DNA from: an uncultured Dokdonella sp.
GTDB lineage: Bacteria > Pseudomonadota > Gammaproteobacteria > Xanthomonadales > Rhodanobacteraceae
Direction: 5' to 3'
NCBI GenBank assembly: GCA_934526015.1
Contig: CAKSZY010000028.1
Location: 1-28,944, forward strand
Length of the DNA: 28,944 nucleotides
Part shown: positions 17,373-25,897 of the stretch, one piece after another
How positions within the stretch are numbered: position 1 is the first letter of the stretch
Layout of the letters: each line of letters starts with the position of its first letter
The notes under the pieces: model-generated
Seen by the model: only the letters and a program-made list of their open reading frames with translations
The model's database searches: none
Told to the model about the DNA's origin: nothing
Made by a program: the position numbers and the translations under genes

Positions 17373-18677
17373 ATGAACAAGCCGCTCGTCCTCGCCGCCC
17401 TCGCCCTTTTCCTCGCCCTGCCGGTGGCGCAGGCGCAGATGATGATGCAGTCCGAATCGCTCGACGGCATCGTCGCCGTGGTCGACGAGGACGTCATCCT
17501 GCGCAGCGAACTCGACCGCGCGGTCGACGCCATCACCGCGCAGTACGCGCGCAGCCCGCAGCAACTGCCGCCGCGCGCCGAGCTCGAGCGCCAGGTGCTC
17601 GATCGCCTGATCCTCATGCGCCTGCAGGTCGAGCGCGCCGACAGCACCGGCATCAAGCTGGCCGATGCCGAAGTCGACCAGACCATTTCGCAGATCGCCA
17701 ACCAGAACCGGCTCAGCGTCGGCCAGCTGCGCCAGGCGGTCATGCAGCAGGGCCTCTCCTGGGAGGCGTTCCGCAAGAACGTGCACGACGAGACGATCGT
17801 GCAGCGCCTGCGCCAGCGCGTCGTGCAGAGCCGCGTGCAGGTCAGCGACACCGAAATCGACCTCATGCTGAAGAACGGCGGCGTTTCCAGCGTCGAGGTG
17901 CATCTCGGCCACATCTTCGTCGGCGTGCCGGACGGCGCCACCTCCGAACAGATCCAGGCCGCGCAGGCCAAGGCCGAAGATGTCAGCCGGCAGATCGCCG
18001 AGGGCCTCGATTTCACCGCCGCGGCGATCCGCTACTCCGACGCCCAGAACGCCCTCGACGGCGGCAACCTCGGCTGGCGCAGCGTCACCGAACTGCCGCA
18101 GGCGTTCGCCGATGCGACCGCGTCGCTCTCGCCCGGCCAGACCACCGGCGCCGTGCGCGGACCGAACGGCTTCCACATCCTCAAGCTGCTCGATCGCCGC
18201 AGCGGCGCCCAGCGCCTCGTCACCGAGTACCACGCGCGCCACATCCTCATCAAGAAATCCGAGCTGACCTCCTCCGAGCAGGCCCGCACGAAGATCGAGG
18301 AACTGCGCCGGCGCGCGCTGTCGGGTGAGGACTTCGCCGAACTCGCCCGCGAACATTCCGAAGACGCGCCGACCTCGAACATCGGCGGCGACATGGGCTG
18401 GTTCACCCTGACCGGTTACGGCACCGCCGTGGCCGAAGCCCTGGAAGTCACCGGCGACGGCCAGATCAGCGAAGCGTTCGAGACCGAGATCGGCTGGCAC
18501 TTCCTGCAACGCCTGGCCACGCGCACCGAAGACCGCACCGAGCAGGCCGAACGCGACCAGGCCCGGCAGACCCTCGGCGCGCGCAAGGCCGAGGAAGAGT
18601 ACGAGAGCTTCCTGCGCCAGCTGCGTTCGGAGGCCTATATCGACGTCCGCCTGCCGGGCGCCCGCGGCGTCGGCTGA
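17373..18677 (+). CDS. surA: Periplasmic chaperone/peptidyl-prolyl isomerase SurA
   Basis: A 434-residue periplasmic chaperone for outer-membrane proteins such as LptD. The signal peptide MNKPLVLAALALFLALPVAQA is cut near residue 21. The SurA N domain begins at LDGIVAVVDEDVILRSELDRAV (about 30-51). Two parvulin domains follow: about 172-275 (EVHLGHIFVGVPDG...GPNGFHILKLLDRRS) and 284-390 (EYHARHILIKKSELTSSEQ...GGDMGWFTLTGYG...IGWHFLQRL). Length fits the family (about 430). The pdxA GTG starts 2 bp after the stop, so the two share an mRNA. A stem-loop and an extended -10 upstream suggest surA-pdxA can also be transcribed apart from lptD. Confidence 0.96.
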   Translation: MNKPLVLAALALFLALPVAQAQMMMQSESLDGIVAVVDEDVILRSELDRAVDAITAQYARSPQQLPPRAELERQVLDRLILMRLQVERADSTGIKLADAEVDQTISQIANQNRLSVGQLRQAVMQQGLSWEAFRKNVHDETIVQRLRQRVVQSRVQVSDTEIDLMLKNGGVSSVEVHLGHIFVGVPDGATSEQIQAAQAKAEDVSRQIAEGLDFTAAAIRYSDAQNALDGGNLGWRSVTELPQAFADATASLSPGQTTGAVRGPNGFHILKLLDRRSGAQRLVTEYHARHILIKKSELTSSEQARTKIEELRRRALSGEDFAELAREHSEDAPTSNIGGDMGWFTLTGYGTAVAEALEVTGDGQISEAFETEIGWHFLQRLATRTEDRTEQAERDQARQTLGARKAEEEYESFLRQLRSEAYIDVRLPGARGVG

Positions 18678-18679
18678 CG

Positions 18680-19681
18680 GTGGCGGAACCGGCGCGCCGG
18701 CCGCGCATCGCGCTGACTGCCGGCGAGCCCGCCGGCATCGGTCCGGAAATCGTCGCGCGCCTCGCCTCGATCGACTTCGACGCCGACCTCGTCGTCGTCG
18801 CCAACCGGGATCTCGTCGCCGCACGCGCGGCGATGACCGGTGTCGCCCTGCGCCTCGAGCCGTGGCACCCCGGCGCCGCCGCGTGCGGGCCCGGCGCGCT
18901 GGCCATCCTCGACTGCCCGCTGGCGGTGCCCTCGCAAGCGGGCCTGCTCGACCCGGCCAATGCGCGCTACGTGCTCGACACCCTCGCCCGCGCCGCCGAC
19001 GGCGCGCAGACCGGCCTGTTCGATGCGATCGTGACCGCGCCGGTGCACAAGGGCGTCATCAACGATGCCGGCGTGGCCTTCAGCGGCCACACCGAGTTCT
19101 TCGCCGCACGCGCCGGCAGCGATGTCGTCATGATGCTCGTCGCCGGCCGCCTGCGCGTCGCCCTCGCCACCACCCACCTGGCGCTCGCCGCGGTGCCGGC
19201 CGCGATCACCGCCGGGGGCCTCGCGCGCAGCCTGCGCATCGTCGACCACGACCTGCGCGCGCACTTCGGCATTGCCCGCCCGCGCATCACCGTGCTCGGC
19301 CTCAATCCGCACGCCGGCGAGGGCGGCCACCTCGGCCGCGAGGAGATCGACACCATCAATCCGGTGCTGCAGGCGCTGCGCGCTGAAGGCCTCGATCTCG
19401 AAGGCCCGCTGCCGGCCGACACCGCCTTCGTGCCGGCGCGCCTCGCAGGCTGCGACGCGGTGTTCGCGATGTACCACGACCAGGGCCTGCCGGTGCTCAA
19501 GCACGCCGGCTTCGGCCACGCCGTCAACGTCACCCTCGGCCTGCCGTGGATCCGCACCTCGGTCGACCACGGCACCGCGCTCGATCTCGCCGGCAGCGGC
19601 CAGGCCGATCCCGGCAGCCTCGTCGCCGCAACCCGACTCGCCATCGAACTCGCGCAATCACGACGGCCGCGCGCCTGCTGA
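18680..19681 (+). CDS. pdxA: 4-hydroxythreonine-4-phosphate dehydrogenase
   Basis: A 333-residue cytoplasmic NAD-dependent enzyme of pyridoxal 5'-phosphate synthesis. In order it shows AGEPAGIGPEI near the N terminus, TAPVHKGVINDAG with FSGHTEFFA, LNPHAGEGGHLGREE, AMYHDQGLPVLKH and GTALDLAGSGQADPGSL; the His residues in SGHTE, NPHAG and MYHDQ are the expected metal ligands. Start is GTG at 18680, 2 bp after the surA stop; no closer start keeps the GEPAGIGPE motif. In many gammaproteobacteria rsmA follows pdxA directly. Here the operon ends at pdxA and rsmA lies 6 kb away on the other strand. Confidence 0.96.
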   Translation: MAEPARRPRIALTAGEPAGIGPEIVARLASIDFDADLVVVANRDLVAARAAMTGVALRLEPWHPGAAACGPGALAILDCPLAVPSQAGLLDPANARYVLDTLARAADGAQTGLFDAIVTAPVHKGVINDAGVAFSGHTEFFAARAGSDVVMMLVAGRLRVALATTHLALAAVPAAITAGGLARSLRIVDHDLRAHFGIARPRITVLGLNPHAGEGGHLGREEIDTINPVLQALRAEGLDLEGPLPADTAFVPARLAGCDAVFAMYHDQGLPVLKHAGFGHAVNVTLGLPWIRTSVDHGTALDLAGSGQADPGSLVAATRLAIELAQSRRPRAC

Positions 19682-19814
19682 CGGCCGCGCGAGCGCGCGC
19701 CATGCGCGATTTCCTCCGTATCGCGCAACCCGATCGCGCACGGACTGTGCTGTCGCGGGCGAGATCGCGGTTGCGCAACAGTCGATGGATGCCCGCATTC
19801 CGATCCGCCACGAC

Positions 19815-19839
19815 GGTGGCCGCCGCCACCGCGTAGAAT
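19815..19839 (+). promoter_or_regulatory. Hairpin and -10 box before rlmI
   Basis: GGTGGC-CGCC-GCCACC (19815-19830) forms a stem-loop that could end pdxA transcription. Four bases later TAGAAT (19834-19839, 5 of 6 matches) is a candidate -10, 29 bp upstream of the rlmI GTG. No -35 is clear; the hairpin occupies its place. Confidence 0.4.
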
Positions 19840-19867
19840 CGCCCTCCTTGCTGCTGCGGAATCCGCC

Positions 19868-21079
19868 GTGACCGACCAACCCGCCTATCGCGCGCTCGTG
19901 CTCAAGCGCGGCGAAGAGGCGCGACTGCGCGCCGGACACCTGTGGGTGTTCTCCAACGAAGTCGATGTCGCGCAGTCGCCGCTCGGCGACTTCGCGCCCG
20001 GCGAGCCCTGCGTGATTGCCGACCACCGCGGCAAGCCGATCGGCGTCGGCTACGTCAACCCGAACTCGCTGATCTGCGCGCGCCTCGTCCAGCGCGGCAT
20101 CGCCCATGCGCTCGACCGCTCGCTGATCGTGCATCGGCTGAAAGTGGCGCTGTCGCTGCGCGAGCGCCTGTTCGCCGATCCGTGGTATCGGCTCGTCTAT
20201 GGCGAATCGGACGGCCTGCCGGGGCTCACCATCGACCGCTTCGGCGACGTGCTCGTGGCCCAGGCGACCACCGCCGGCATGGAACGCCTCAAGGACGCCG
20301 TCACCGAAGCGGTGCTGAAGGTGCTCGCCCCGCGCCAGCTGTGGTGGAAGAACGATGCCGCGATCCGCGCGATGGAACAGTTGCCCGAATACGCCGACCT
20401 CGGTCACGGCGAACCTTCGGCGCAACCGCTGATCGTGCGTGAAGCCGGCCTCGAGTTCGAATGCGATCCGGTCGGCGGGCAAAAGACCGGCTGGTTCTAC
20501 GACCAGCGCGGCAACCGCGACCACCTCGCCCGGCTCTGCGAGGGCAAGCGCGTGCTCGACATGTTCAGCTACCTCGGTGGCTGGGGCCTGCGCGCCGCCG
20601 CGTATGGCGCGCGCGAAGTCGTCTGCGTGGACGCCTCGCAGGACGCGGTCGATGCCATCGCGCGCAATGCCGCGCGCAACGGCATGGCCGAGCGCGTCCG
20701 CGCCGTGCGCGCCGATGCCTTCGAGTACCTGAAATCGCTGCGCGAACAACGCGAGCACTTCGATGTCGTCGTGCTCGATCCGCCGGCCTTCGTCAAGCGC
20801 AAGAAGGATCTCGTCGAGGGACGCATCGCCTATCGCCGCCTCAACGAACTCGGCATGCAGGTGCTCGCCCGCGACGGCATCCTCGTCACCTGTTCGTGTT
20901 CGTGGCACATGCCGCGTGCGGCCCTGCTCGACGCCGTGCAGCAAGGCGCGCGTCATCTCGACCGCCAGGCGCAGCTGCTGTTTCCGCTGCATCAGGGCCC
21001 GGACCATCCCGTGCATCCGGCGATCCCGGAAACCGATTACCTCAAGGGCTTCATCCTGCGCATCCTGCCGGCGGCGTAG
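19868..21079 (+). CDS. rlmI: 23S rRNA (cytosine-1962-C5)-methyltransferase RlmI
   Basis: A 403-residue class I SAM-dependent methyltransferase for one 23S rRNA cytosine. The PUA RNA-binding domain is N-terminal (about 1-80, LKRGEEARLRAGHLWVFSNEV). The central RlmI-like part includes YGESDGLPGLTIDRFGD and QKTGWFYDQRGNR. The Rossmann domain has motif I VLDMFSYLGGWGLRAA, motif IV LDPPAF and the Cys-bearing motif VI TCSCSWHM. The start is GTG at 19868; the PUA strand begins within ten residues, so no downstream ATG fits. It is a single gene between the lptD block and lgt, with its own -10-like sequence. Confidence 0.93.
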   Translation: MTDQPAYRALVLKRGEEARLRAGHLWVFSNEVDVAQSPLGDFAPGEPCVIADHRGKPIGVGYVNPNSLICARLVQRGIAHALDRSLIVHRLKVALSLRERLFADPWYRLVYGESDGLPGLTIDRFGDVLVAQATTAGMERLKDAVTEAVLKVLAPRQLWWKNDAAIRAMEQLPEYADLGHGEPSAQPLIVREAGLEFECDPVGGQKTGWFYDQRGNRDHLARLCEGKRVLDMFSYLGGWGLRAAAYGAREVVCVDASQDAVDAIARNAARNGMAERVRAVRADAFEYLKSLREQREHFDVVVLDPPAFVKRKKDLVEGRIAYRRLNELGMQVLARDGILVTCSCSWHMPRAALLDAVQQGARHLDRQAQLLFPLHQGPDHPVHPAIPETDYLKGFILRILPAA

Positions 21080-21121
21080 CAACGGCCGTGCAGGCAGCGC
21101 GCAGGACCGGCGGCGCCCCGG

Positions 21122-21127
21122 CATAAT
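21122..21127 (+). promoter_or_regulatory. Candidate -10 box of the lgt-thyA-folA operon
   Basis: CATAAT followed by GTGCCG (5 of 6 matches to TATAAT), 49 bp upstream of the lgt ATG. No -35 is recognised. Confidence 0.45.
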
Positions 21128-21176
21128 GTGCCGATGACCGGCACGCTTCAGCGCCGGCCGCGCCCACGGAAACCCG

Positions 21177-22070
21177 ATGCATCCCTACGTCGTCGCCTTC
21201 GATCCCGTCGCCATCCAGCTCGGCCCGCTGGCCGTGCACTGGTACGGCATCATGTATGCGATCGCCTTCGCCCTGTTCTGGTGGCTCGGCGAACGCCGTC
21301 GTCGCCAGGGCCGTCTTCCGGTCGGGCCGGGCGCGTTTTCCGACCTCGCCTTCTACGGCATGTTCGGCGTCATCCTCGGCGGTCGCCTCGGCTACATGCT
21401 GTTCTACGGCTGGACCGAACTGGCCACCGACCCGTGGTCGATCTTCCGCGTCTGGGAAGGCGGCATGTCGTTCCACGGCGGCCTGCTCGGCGTGCTGTTC
21501 GCCACCTGGCTGTGGGCGCGCAAACATGGCCTGCATTACTTCGATGTCGTCGACTTCATCGCCCCGCTGGTGCCGATCGGCCTCGGCGTCGGCCGCTTCG
21601 GCAACTTCGTCGGCGGCGAGTTGTGGGGACGCCATACCGATGTCGCCTGGGGCATGATCTTCCCGCGCTCGTTCGAACACGGCGCCACGATCGAACAGCT
21701 CGAGGCGATGGCCCGGGCCGGCCAGCTCGCCGGCGAGGTGCGCCATCCCTCGCAGCTCTACCAGATGGTGCTGGAAGGCGTGCTGATGTTCGGTATCCTC
21801 TACGCGGTGTCGATGAAACCGCGTCGGCGTTTCCTCGTCTCCGGCCTGTTCGCGATCCTCTACGGCGCGTTCCGCTTCCTCGTCGAGTTCGTGCGCGAGC
21901 CCGACTCGCAACTCGGCTATCTCGCCTGGGGCTGGCTGACCATGGGCCAGCTGCTGTCGCTGCCGCTGATCGCCTTCGGCCTCGTGCTGGTGGCGTGGTT
22001 GCGCCGCGCGCCCGTGCTCGAGCCGCGCGTGGTCGACGATCCGCCGAAGGAAGCGAAGGAAGCCCGCTGA
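21177..22070 (+). CDS. lgt: Prolipoprotein diacylglyceryl transferase
   Basis: A 297-residue inner-membrane enzyme that attaches diacylglycerol from phosphatidylglycerol to the lipobox Cys of prolipoproteins. About seven TM segments are visible. The family marks are [12 protein letters not shown] (residues 20-31), [12 protein letters not shown], the FHGG segment with its essential His, and the Lgt signature [18 protein letters not shown] with the catalytic Arg. The C-terminal tail [16 protein letters not shown] is polar. The ATG at 21177 gives the usual [24 protein letters not shown] start. Its stop overlaps the thyA start as TGATG, a tight coupling. Confidence 0.97.
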   Translation: MHPYVVAFDPVAIQLGPLAVHWYGIMYAIAFALFWWLGERRRRQGRLPVGPGAFSDLAFYGMFGVILGGRLGYMLFYGWTELATDPWSIFRVWEGGMSFHGGLLGVLFATWLWARKHGLHYFDVVDFIAPLVPIGLGVGRFGNFVGGELWGRHTDVAWGMIFPRSFEHGATIEQLEAMARAGQLAGEVRHPSQLYQMVLEGVLMFGILYAVSMKPRRRFLVSGLFAILYGAFRFLVEFVREPDSQLGYLAWGWLTMGQLLSLPLIAFGLVLVAWLRRAPVLEPRVVDDPPKEAKEAR

Positions 22071-22864
22071 TGCGCCAGTACCTCGACCTGCTGCGCCACG
22101 TGCTCGAACGCGGCACGCCGAAGGCCGACCGCACGGGCACCGGCACCCACAGCGTGTTCGGCTGGCAGATGCGCTTCGACCTTGCCGAGGGTTTTCCGCT
22201 CGTCACCACCAAGAAGCTGCACCTGCGCTCGATCCTCCACGAACTGATCTGGTTCCTGCAGGGCGACACCAACATCGGCTATCTCAAGGACAACGGCGTC
22301 GGCATCTGGGACGAGTGGGCCGATGCCGAAGGCAACCTCGGCCCGGTCTACGGCAAGCAGTGGCGCTCCTGGGAATGTGCCGATGGCCGCACGGTCGACC
22401 AGATCGCCTGGGTGGTCGAGGAGATCCGCCGCAATCCCGATTCGCGCCGCCTCGTGGTCAGTGCCTGGAACGTCGGCGACCTGCCGCGCATGGCCCTGCA
22501 GCCCTGCCACACGATGTTCCAGTTCCACGTCGCCGGCGGGCGCCTGTCGTGCCAGCTCTACCAGCGTTCCGGCGACATCTTCCTCGGTGTGCCGTTCAAC
22601 ATCGCCAGCTACGCCCTGCTCACCCACATGGTCGCCCAGGTCTGCGGCCTCGAAGCCGGCGACTTCGTGCACACGCTCGGCGATGCGCACCTGTACTCGA
22701 ACCACTTCGAACAGGCACGCGAACAGCTCGCGCGCACGCCGCATCCGCTGCCGCGCCTGCGCCTGAATCCCGACGTGCGTGCGCTCGACGATTTCCGCTA
22801 CGAGGACATCACCATCGAAGGCTATGTCGCCGACAAGGCGATCAAGGCGCCGGTGGCGGTCTGA
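22070..22864 (+). CDS. thyA: Thymidylate synthase
   Basis: A 264-residue cytoplasmic enzyme that makes dTMP from dUMP with methylene-tetrahydrofolate, releasing dihydrofolate. Length equals that of E. coli ThyA. Visible are [18 protein letters not shown] at the N terminus, the catalytic Cys at residue 146 in [35 protein letters not shown] and HLYSNHFEQ. The ATG at 22070 shares its A with the lgt stop, and the thyA stop shares its last base with the folA ATG. The neighbouring dihydrofolate reductase recycles its product. Confidence 0.98.
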   Translation: MRQYLDLLRHVLERGTPKADRTGTGTHSVFGWQMRFDLAEGFPLVTTKKLHLRSILHELIWFLQGDTNIGYLKDNGVGIWDEWADAEGNLGPVYGKQWRSWECADGRTVDQIAWVVEEIRRNPDSRRLVVSAWNVGDLPRMALQPCHTMFQFHVAGGRLSCQLYQRSGDIFLGVPFNIASYALLTHMVAQVCGLEAGDFVHTLGDAHLYSNHFEQAREQLARTPHPLPRLRLNPDVRALDDFRYEDITIEGYVADKAIKAPVAV

Positions 22865-23352
22865 TGACGCGCATCGCCCTCGTCGCCGCACTCGACCGCG
22901 GTCACGCGATCGGCCGCGACAACGCAATGCCGTGGCACCTGCCCGATGACCTCAAGCGCTTCAAGGCGCTGACCCTCGGCAAGCCCGTGCTGATGGGCAG
23001 CCGCACCGCACGCGCGATCGGCTTCGCCCTGCCGGGTCGCCGCAACCTCGTGCTGACCCGCTCCGGCGTCGCGCCCCATCCCGGCCAGATTGCGCTGGCG
23101 TCGTTCGACGACGCCCTCGACGCGGCTGGCGCTGACGAACTGATGGTGATCGGCGGCGGCGAGGTCTATGCGCTCGCCCTGCCCCATGCCACGCAACTGC
23201 ACCTGACCTGGGTCGATACCCGCATCGACGACGCCGACGCCTTCTTTCCGCCCTTCGACTTCGACGAATGGTCGCTGGTCCACGAGCAGCCGCATGCGGC
23301 CGATGCGCGGCATGCGTTCGCCTTCCGCTTCAGCGATTACCGGCGCCGTTAG
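22864..23352 (+). CDS. folA: Dihydrofolate reductase
   Basis: A 162-residue cytoplasmic NADPH enzyme that reduces dihydrofolate, the by-product of ThyA. It shows GRDNAMPWHLPDDLKRFKALTLGKPVLMG, with the active-site acid D29, then GFALPGRRNLVLTR and the nucleotide-binding MVIGGGEVYALALP. Where most chromosomal enzymes have MGRKTWESIG, this one has MGSRTARAIG, so the Arg of the NADPH phosphate site is shifted by one residue and the Trp is lost. The ATG at 22864 overlaps the thyA stop (TGATG). Last gene of the operon, convergent with the small membrane genes. Confidence 0.96.
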   Translation: MTRIALVAALDRGHAIGRDNAMPWHLPDDLKRFKALTLGKPVLMGSRTARAIGFALPGRRNLVLTRSGVAPHPGQIALASFDDALDAAGADELMVIGGGEVYALALPHATQLHLTWVDTRIDDADAFFPPFDFDEWSLVHEQPHAADARHAFAFRFSDYRRR

Positions 23353-23394
23353 CCACTGCCGGCGACACTCGTCCCCGCACGCCCGCCCGACCGC

Positions 23395-23775
23395 TCAGCC
23401 CCTGCGGCGTCCATGCGCGCAGGCCGCGGCACTGACCGCCAGCGCGATCACGGCGATCACATCGGCGCGGAACACGCGCGCGATCTCGGCGTTGTATCCG
23501 CCGACCGACCACGCCAGCACGAGGAAGGACAGCGCGCTGACGAGTCCGGCCACCAGCGCGAGGACCTGCAGCGAGCGCCGGAACGCCGCAACGAGAAGCA
23601 GGCCACCGAGCAGGCCGAACAGCACCGCCCGATGTCGCAGGAGGATCTGCAGATCCGCCCCCTCGACCGGGATGCCGTACAGCAGGGCCAGGCGCTCGCC
23701 GCCCAGCACGCCCGACAACGGCAGCAAGTGGATCACCGCCGCCACCAGCAGGCCCGCCGAAACCAGATGCTTCAT
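23395..23775 (-). CDS. Small four-TM membrane protein of unknown function
   Basis: A 126-residue hydrophobic protein with four likely TM segments (near 5-22, 45-64, 68-90 and 100-118). Conserved-looking phrases are IHLLPLSGVLGG, LRHRAVLFGLLGG and SFLVLAWSVGGYNAEIARVF. I recall related proteins in other gammaproteobacteria, sometimes mislabelled as phosphopantetheine adenylyltransferase; no nucleotidyltransferase motif is present here. The ATG at 23775 has a good ribosome-binding site (AGGAGAG) 5 bases before it. It is convergent with folA and downstream of another small membrane gene on the same strand (142-bp gap). No function is proposed. Confidence 0.75.
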   Translation of the reverse strand: MKHLVSAGLLVAAVIHLLPLSGVLGGERLALLYGIPVEGADLQILLRHRAVLFGLLGGLLLVAAFRRSLQVLALVAGLVSALSFLVLAWSVGGYNAEIARVFRADVIAVIALAVSAAACAHGRRRG

Positions 23776-23887
23776 CGATCCTCTCCTTGGCGGTCGGATG
23801 CGCAGGCGTTCCAGCCGCAGCGCATGGATGGATCGCCCGCATCACCCCGCACCCGCCGCAACGAGACGCCACGCGCCGGCCAACGCC

Positions 23888-23903
23888 GGATGCCCCGGCA
23901 TCC
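23888..23903 (-). terminator. Stem-loop after the 130-aa membrane gene
   Basis: GGATGCC-CC-GGCATCC, a 7-bp perfect stem with a very short loop, begins 15 bp downstream of the stop codon at 23918. No T-run follows. Confidence 0.3.
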
Positions 23904-23917
23904 ACGGCCACGCATGG

Positions 23918-24310
23918 TCAGGATTGCTCGGGCGGCGCGGCAGGCGCCTTGAGAACACCGAGGTCCGCGAGCAGGTACTCGACCGCCTCCGGCAACATGA
24001 TGGGCCAGAACAGGAGCCCGTTCGCGATGGTCCGCGGATTCGGCCTGGCGTCGGCCTCACGACTGCGCAAGTAACCCAATAGTTCATGGCCGAAGTAGAC
24101 GAGACCCGAGGCAATGCCGATCAGGGCCCAGGTTCCCAAAGCCGCCCGCCAAGGCAGGAAGAAAAACATGACGACGCCCGCGACGTAGCAGGCCAGCCAG
24201 CCGAGGTTGCGCCAGCCACGAATGCCGGGCGCATTGAAGCAGGAGAAGAAGATCGTCCAGGCGGCAGCTGCGCCGAGGATTGCAAGCCACTTCAGACTGA
24301 AAAATTCCAT
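23918..24310 (-). CDS. Small membrane protein of unknown function
   Basis: A 130-residue protein with three likely TM segments (near 6-25, 34-53 and 56-78), then a polar linker (LRSREADARPNPRTIANG) and an amphipathic end LLFWPIMLPEAVEYLLADLGV. I do not recognise the family. Base use is less GC-rich than in the neighbours, judging by runs such as AGGAAGAAAAACATGACGACG, which hints at acquired DNA. ATG at 24310 is the first start of the frame. It lies between folA and apaH, which are direct convergent neighbours in E. coli. The 185 bp between this gene and apaH hold nothing I can support. Confidence 0.6.
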   Translation of the reverse strand: MEFFSLKWLAILGAAAAWTIFFSCFNAPGIRGWRNLGWLACYVAGVVMFFFLPWRAALGTWALIGIASGLVYFGHELLGYLRSREADARPNPRTIANGLLFWPIMLPEAVEYLLADLGVLKAPAAPPEQS

Positions 24311-24495
24311 CGCACTCCCCGAGCGAATCCCAAGACCGGAAGCCAGCCGTGCCGCGAGCGGCGTCGGCTTGGTTTGTCAGGTCCGCAGGCCACAACCAAC
24401 GCACCTTTGTAGCGCATTGCGACCTTTCCTGGTCATGATCATGCCTCCCAACACGCAGAGATTCGAGGCGCTGTCGGGGCGCCCTGGTCGATGTC

Positions 24496-25344
24496 CTAGT
24501 CGATGTCCTTGCCGACCGGTTTCGGGCGGTCGGACTTCAGCGCGACGAACTGGGGTTCCTCGACGTCGAGGCGCATGGCGGTGAGCGCGCCGCCCCAGAC
24601 GCAGCCGGTGTCGATGGCGTAGACGCCGAGGCCGGCGAAGCGGCCGAGGGTCGACCAGTGGCCGCAGACGATGCGCAGGTCGCGTTTGGCCTGGCCGGGG
24701 ACTTCGAACCACGGGTAGAGGCCGGGGCGCTGCGTGCCGGGCGGGCCCTTCTCGGCAAAGGCGATGCGGCCACGCACGTCGCAGTAGCGCAGGCGGGTGA
24801 ACACGTTGATGCCGGCGCGCAGGCGTTCGATGCCGCGCAGTTTCGGTGACCAGGCATCCGGGCGGTTGCCGAACATCTGCTTGAGCAGGCGGCGGTAATC
24901 GCTGGCGCGCAGGCGGGTCTCGATCTCGCGGGCGATGCGTTCGGCTTCGGCCACGTCCCAGCGCGGGGCGAGGCCGGCGTGCACGATCATGTAGCCGAGC
25001 GCGCGATCGGCGTGCAGCAGCGGGCGATGGCGCAGCCAGTCGAGCAGTTCGCTGCGGTCGGGGGCGAACAGCACGGCGCGCAACTCGGGATTGACCCGGG
25101 CCTGGTCCTGCTCGCTGCGTTCGGCAATGGCGAGCAGGGACAGGTCGTGGTTGCCGAGGACGACGACGGTGCGTTCGTTGAGCGAGCGCACCAGGCGCAG
25201 CACCTCGAGCGACTGGCCGCCGCGGTTGACGAGGTCGCCGCAGAACCACAGCGTGTCGCGCGCCGGGTCGTAGTGGATGAGATCGAGCAGGCGCGCGAGT
25301 TCGTCGTGGCAGCCCTGGATGTCACCGATCGCCCAGGTGGCCAT
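24496..25344 (-). CDS. apaH: Bis(5'-nucleosyl)-tetraphosphatase (symmetrical)
   Basis: A 282-residue cytoplasmic hydrolase that splits Ap4A into two ADP and also removes Np4-type RNA caps. It has the metallophosphatase motif set GDIQGCHDE (residues 7-15), GDLVNRG, GNHDLSLLAIA, IVHAGLAPRWD and CGHWSTLG, and the ApaH end YAIDTGCVWGGALTAMRL. Length is normal (about 280). The ATG at 25344 gives the family start MATWAIGDIQGC. It follows apaG by 30 bp. At its 3' end GACATCGAC is duplicated on both sides of the TAG stop, so read-through would repeat the residues DID. Confidence 0.97.
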   Translation of the reverse strand: MATWAIGDIQGCHDELARLLDLIHYDPARDTLWFCGDLVNRGGQSLEVLRLVRSLNERTVVVLGNHDLSLLAIAERSEQDQARVNPELRAVLFAPDRSELLDWLRHRPLLHADRALGYMIVHAGLAPRWDVAEAERIAREIETRLRASDYRRLLKQMFGNRPDAWSPKLRGIERLRAGINVFTRLRYCDVRGRIAFAEKGPPGTQRPGLYPWFEVPGQAKRDLRIVCGHWSTLGRFAGLGVYAIDTGCVWGGALTAMRLDVEEPQFVALKSDRPKPVGKDID

Positions 25345-25374
25345 GTCAGCCTGCCCTGCCCGCGGCCGCAGGCA

Positions 25375-25758
25375 CTAGTGCAGCGTCCGCGGCATGGACA
25401 GCACGAACGAGGGAATCGAGGCGTCGAAGCGGGTGCCGTCGTCGGCGAGCATGCGGTAGCTGCCATGCATCGTGCCGACCGCGGTTTCGAGGACGGCGCC
25501 GGAGGTGTACTCGTAACCTTCGCCCGGCTGCATGTGCGGCTGCTCGCCGACCACGCCCTCGCCGCTGACTTCGCGCACGTCGCCATTGCCGTCGGTGATG
25601 ACCCAGTGGCGGGCCAGCAGGCGCGCGGCGACCGTTCCGCGGTTGTGGATGGTCACGGTGTAGGAAAACACGTATCGATTGTCGTTCGGCCGGGACTGCT
25701 CGTCGAGGAACTGCGTTTCGACCGTCACGGCGATGTCATGGGGCTTCCTGTCGCTCAT
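25375..25758 (-). CDS. apaG: ApaG/DUF525 protein
   Basis: A 127-residue single-domain protein with a fibronectin-III-like beta sandwich, seen as alternating strands: [27 protein letters not shown] and [38 protein letters not shown]. The GVVGEQP and GxYEYTSG phrases are the family marks. Its biochemical role is unsettled; it is linked to Mg2+/Co2+ tolerance and to the rsmA-apaH operon in enterobacteria. The ATG at 25758 gives the usual length (about 125); the frame is open upstream but without similarity. A gap of 139 bp separates it from rsmA, longer than in E. coli. Confidence 0.95.
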   Translation of the reverse strand: MSDRKPHDIAVTVETQFLDEQSRPNDNRYVFSYTVTIHNRGTVAARLLARHWVITDGNGDVREVSGEGVVGEQPHMQPGEGYEYTSGAVLETAVGTMHGSYRMLADDGTRFDASIPSFVLSMPRTLH

Positions 25759-25897
25759 GCGTCGATTGTCGGGGACGCGCCGCCCAGCGGCAAGCCGGCA
25801 GGAATGGCCGCTTCGGCGTCCGCCGCGGGTCCGGCCGGGGCCGCCGGTCCGGAACGTGCTGCGCCGCCCGCCGGGCGTCGCGCCTGCAGGCCGGGAG

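Noticed and set aside
14712..18824. 1,370-codon open frame on the minus strand across lptD and surA
   Set aside because: It is antisense to two well-recognised genes, is rich in A, V, E, G and R as expected of the shadow frame of GC-rich DNA, and has no family similarity that I can see.
24377..24439. Short minus-strand ORF MIMTRKGRNALQRCVGCGLRT upstream of the 130-aa membrane gene
   Set aside because: Only 20 codons, no clear ribosome-binding site or known leader-peptide pattern. Not enough to call a gene.
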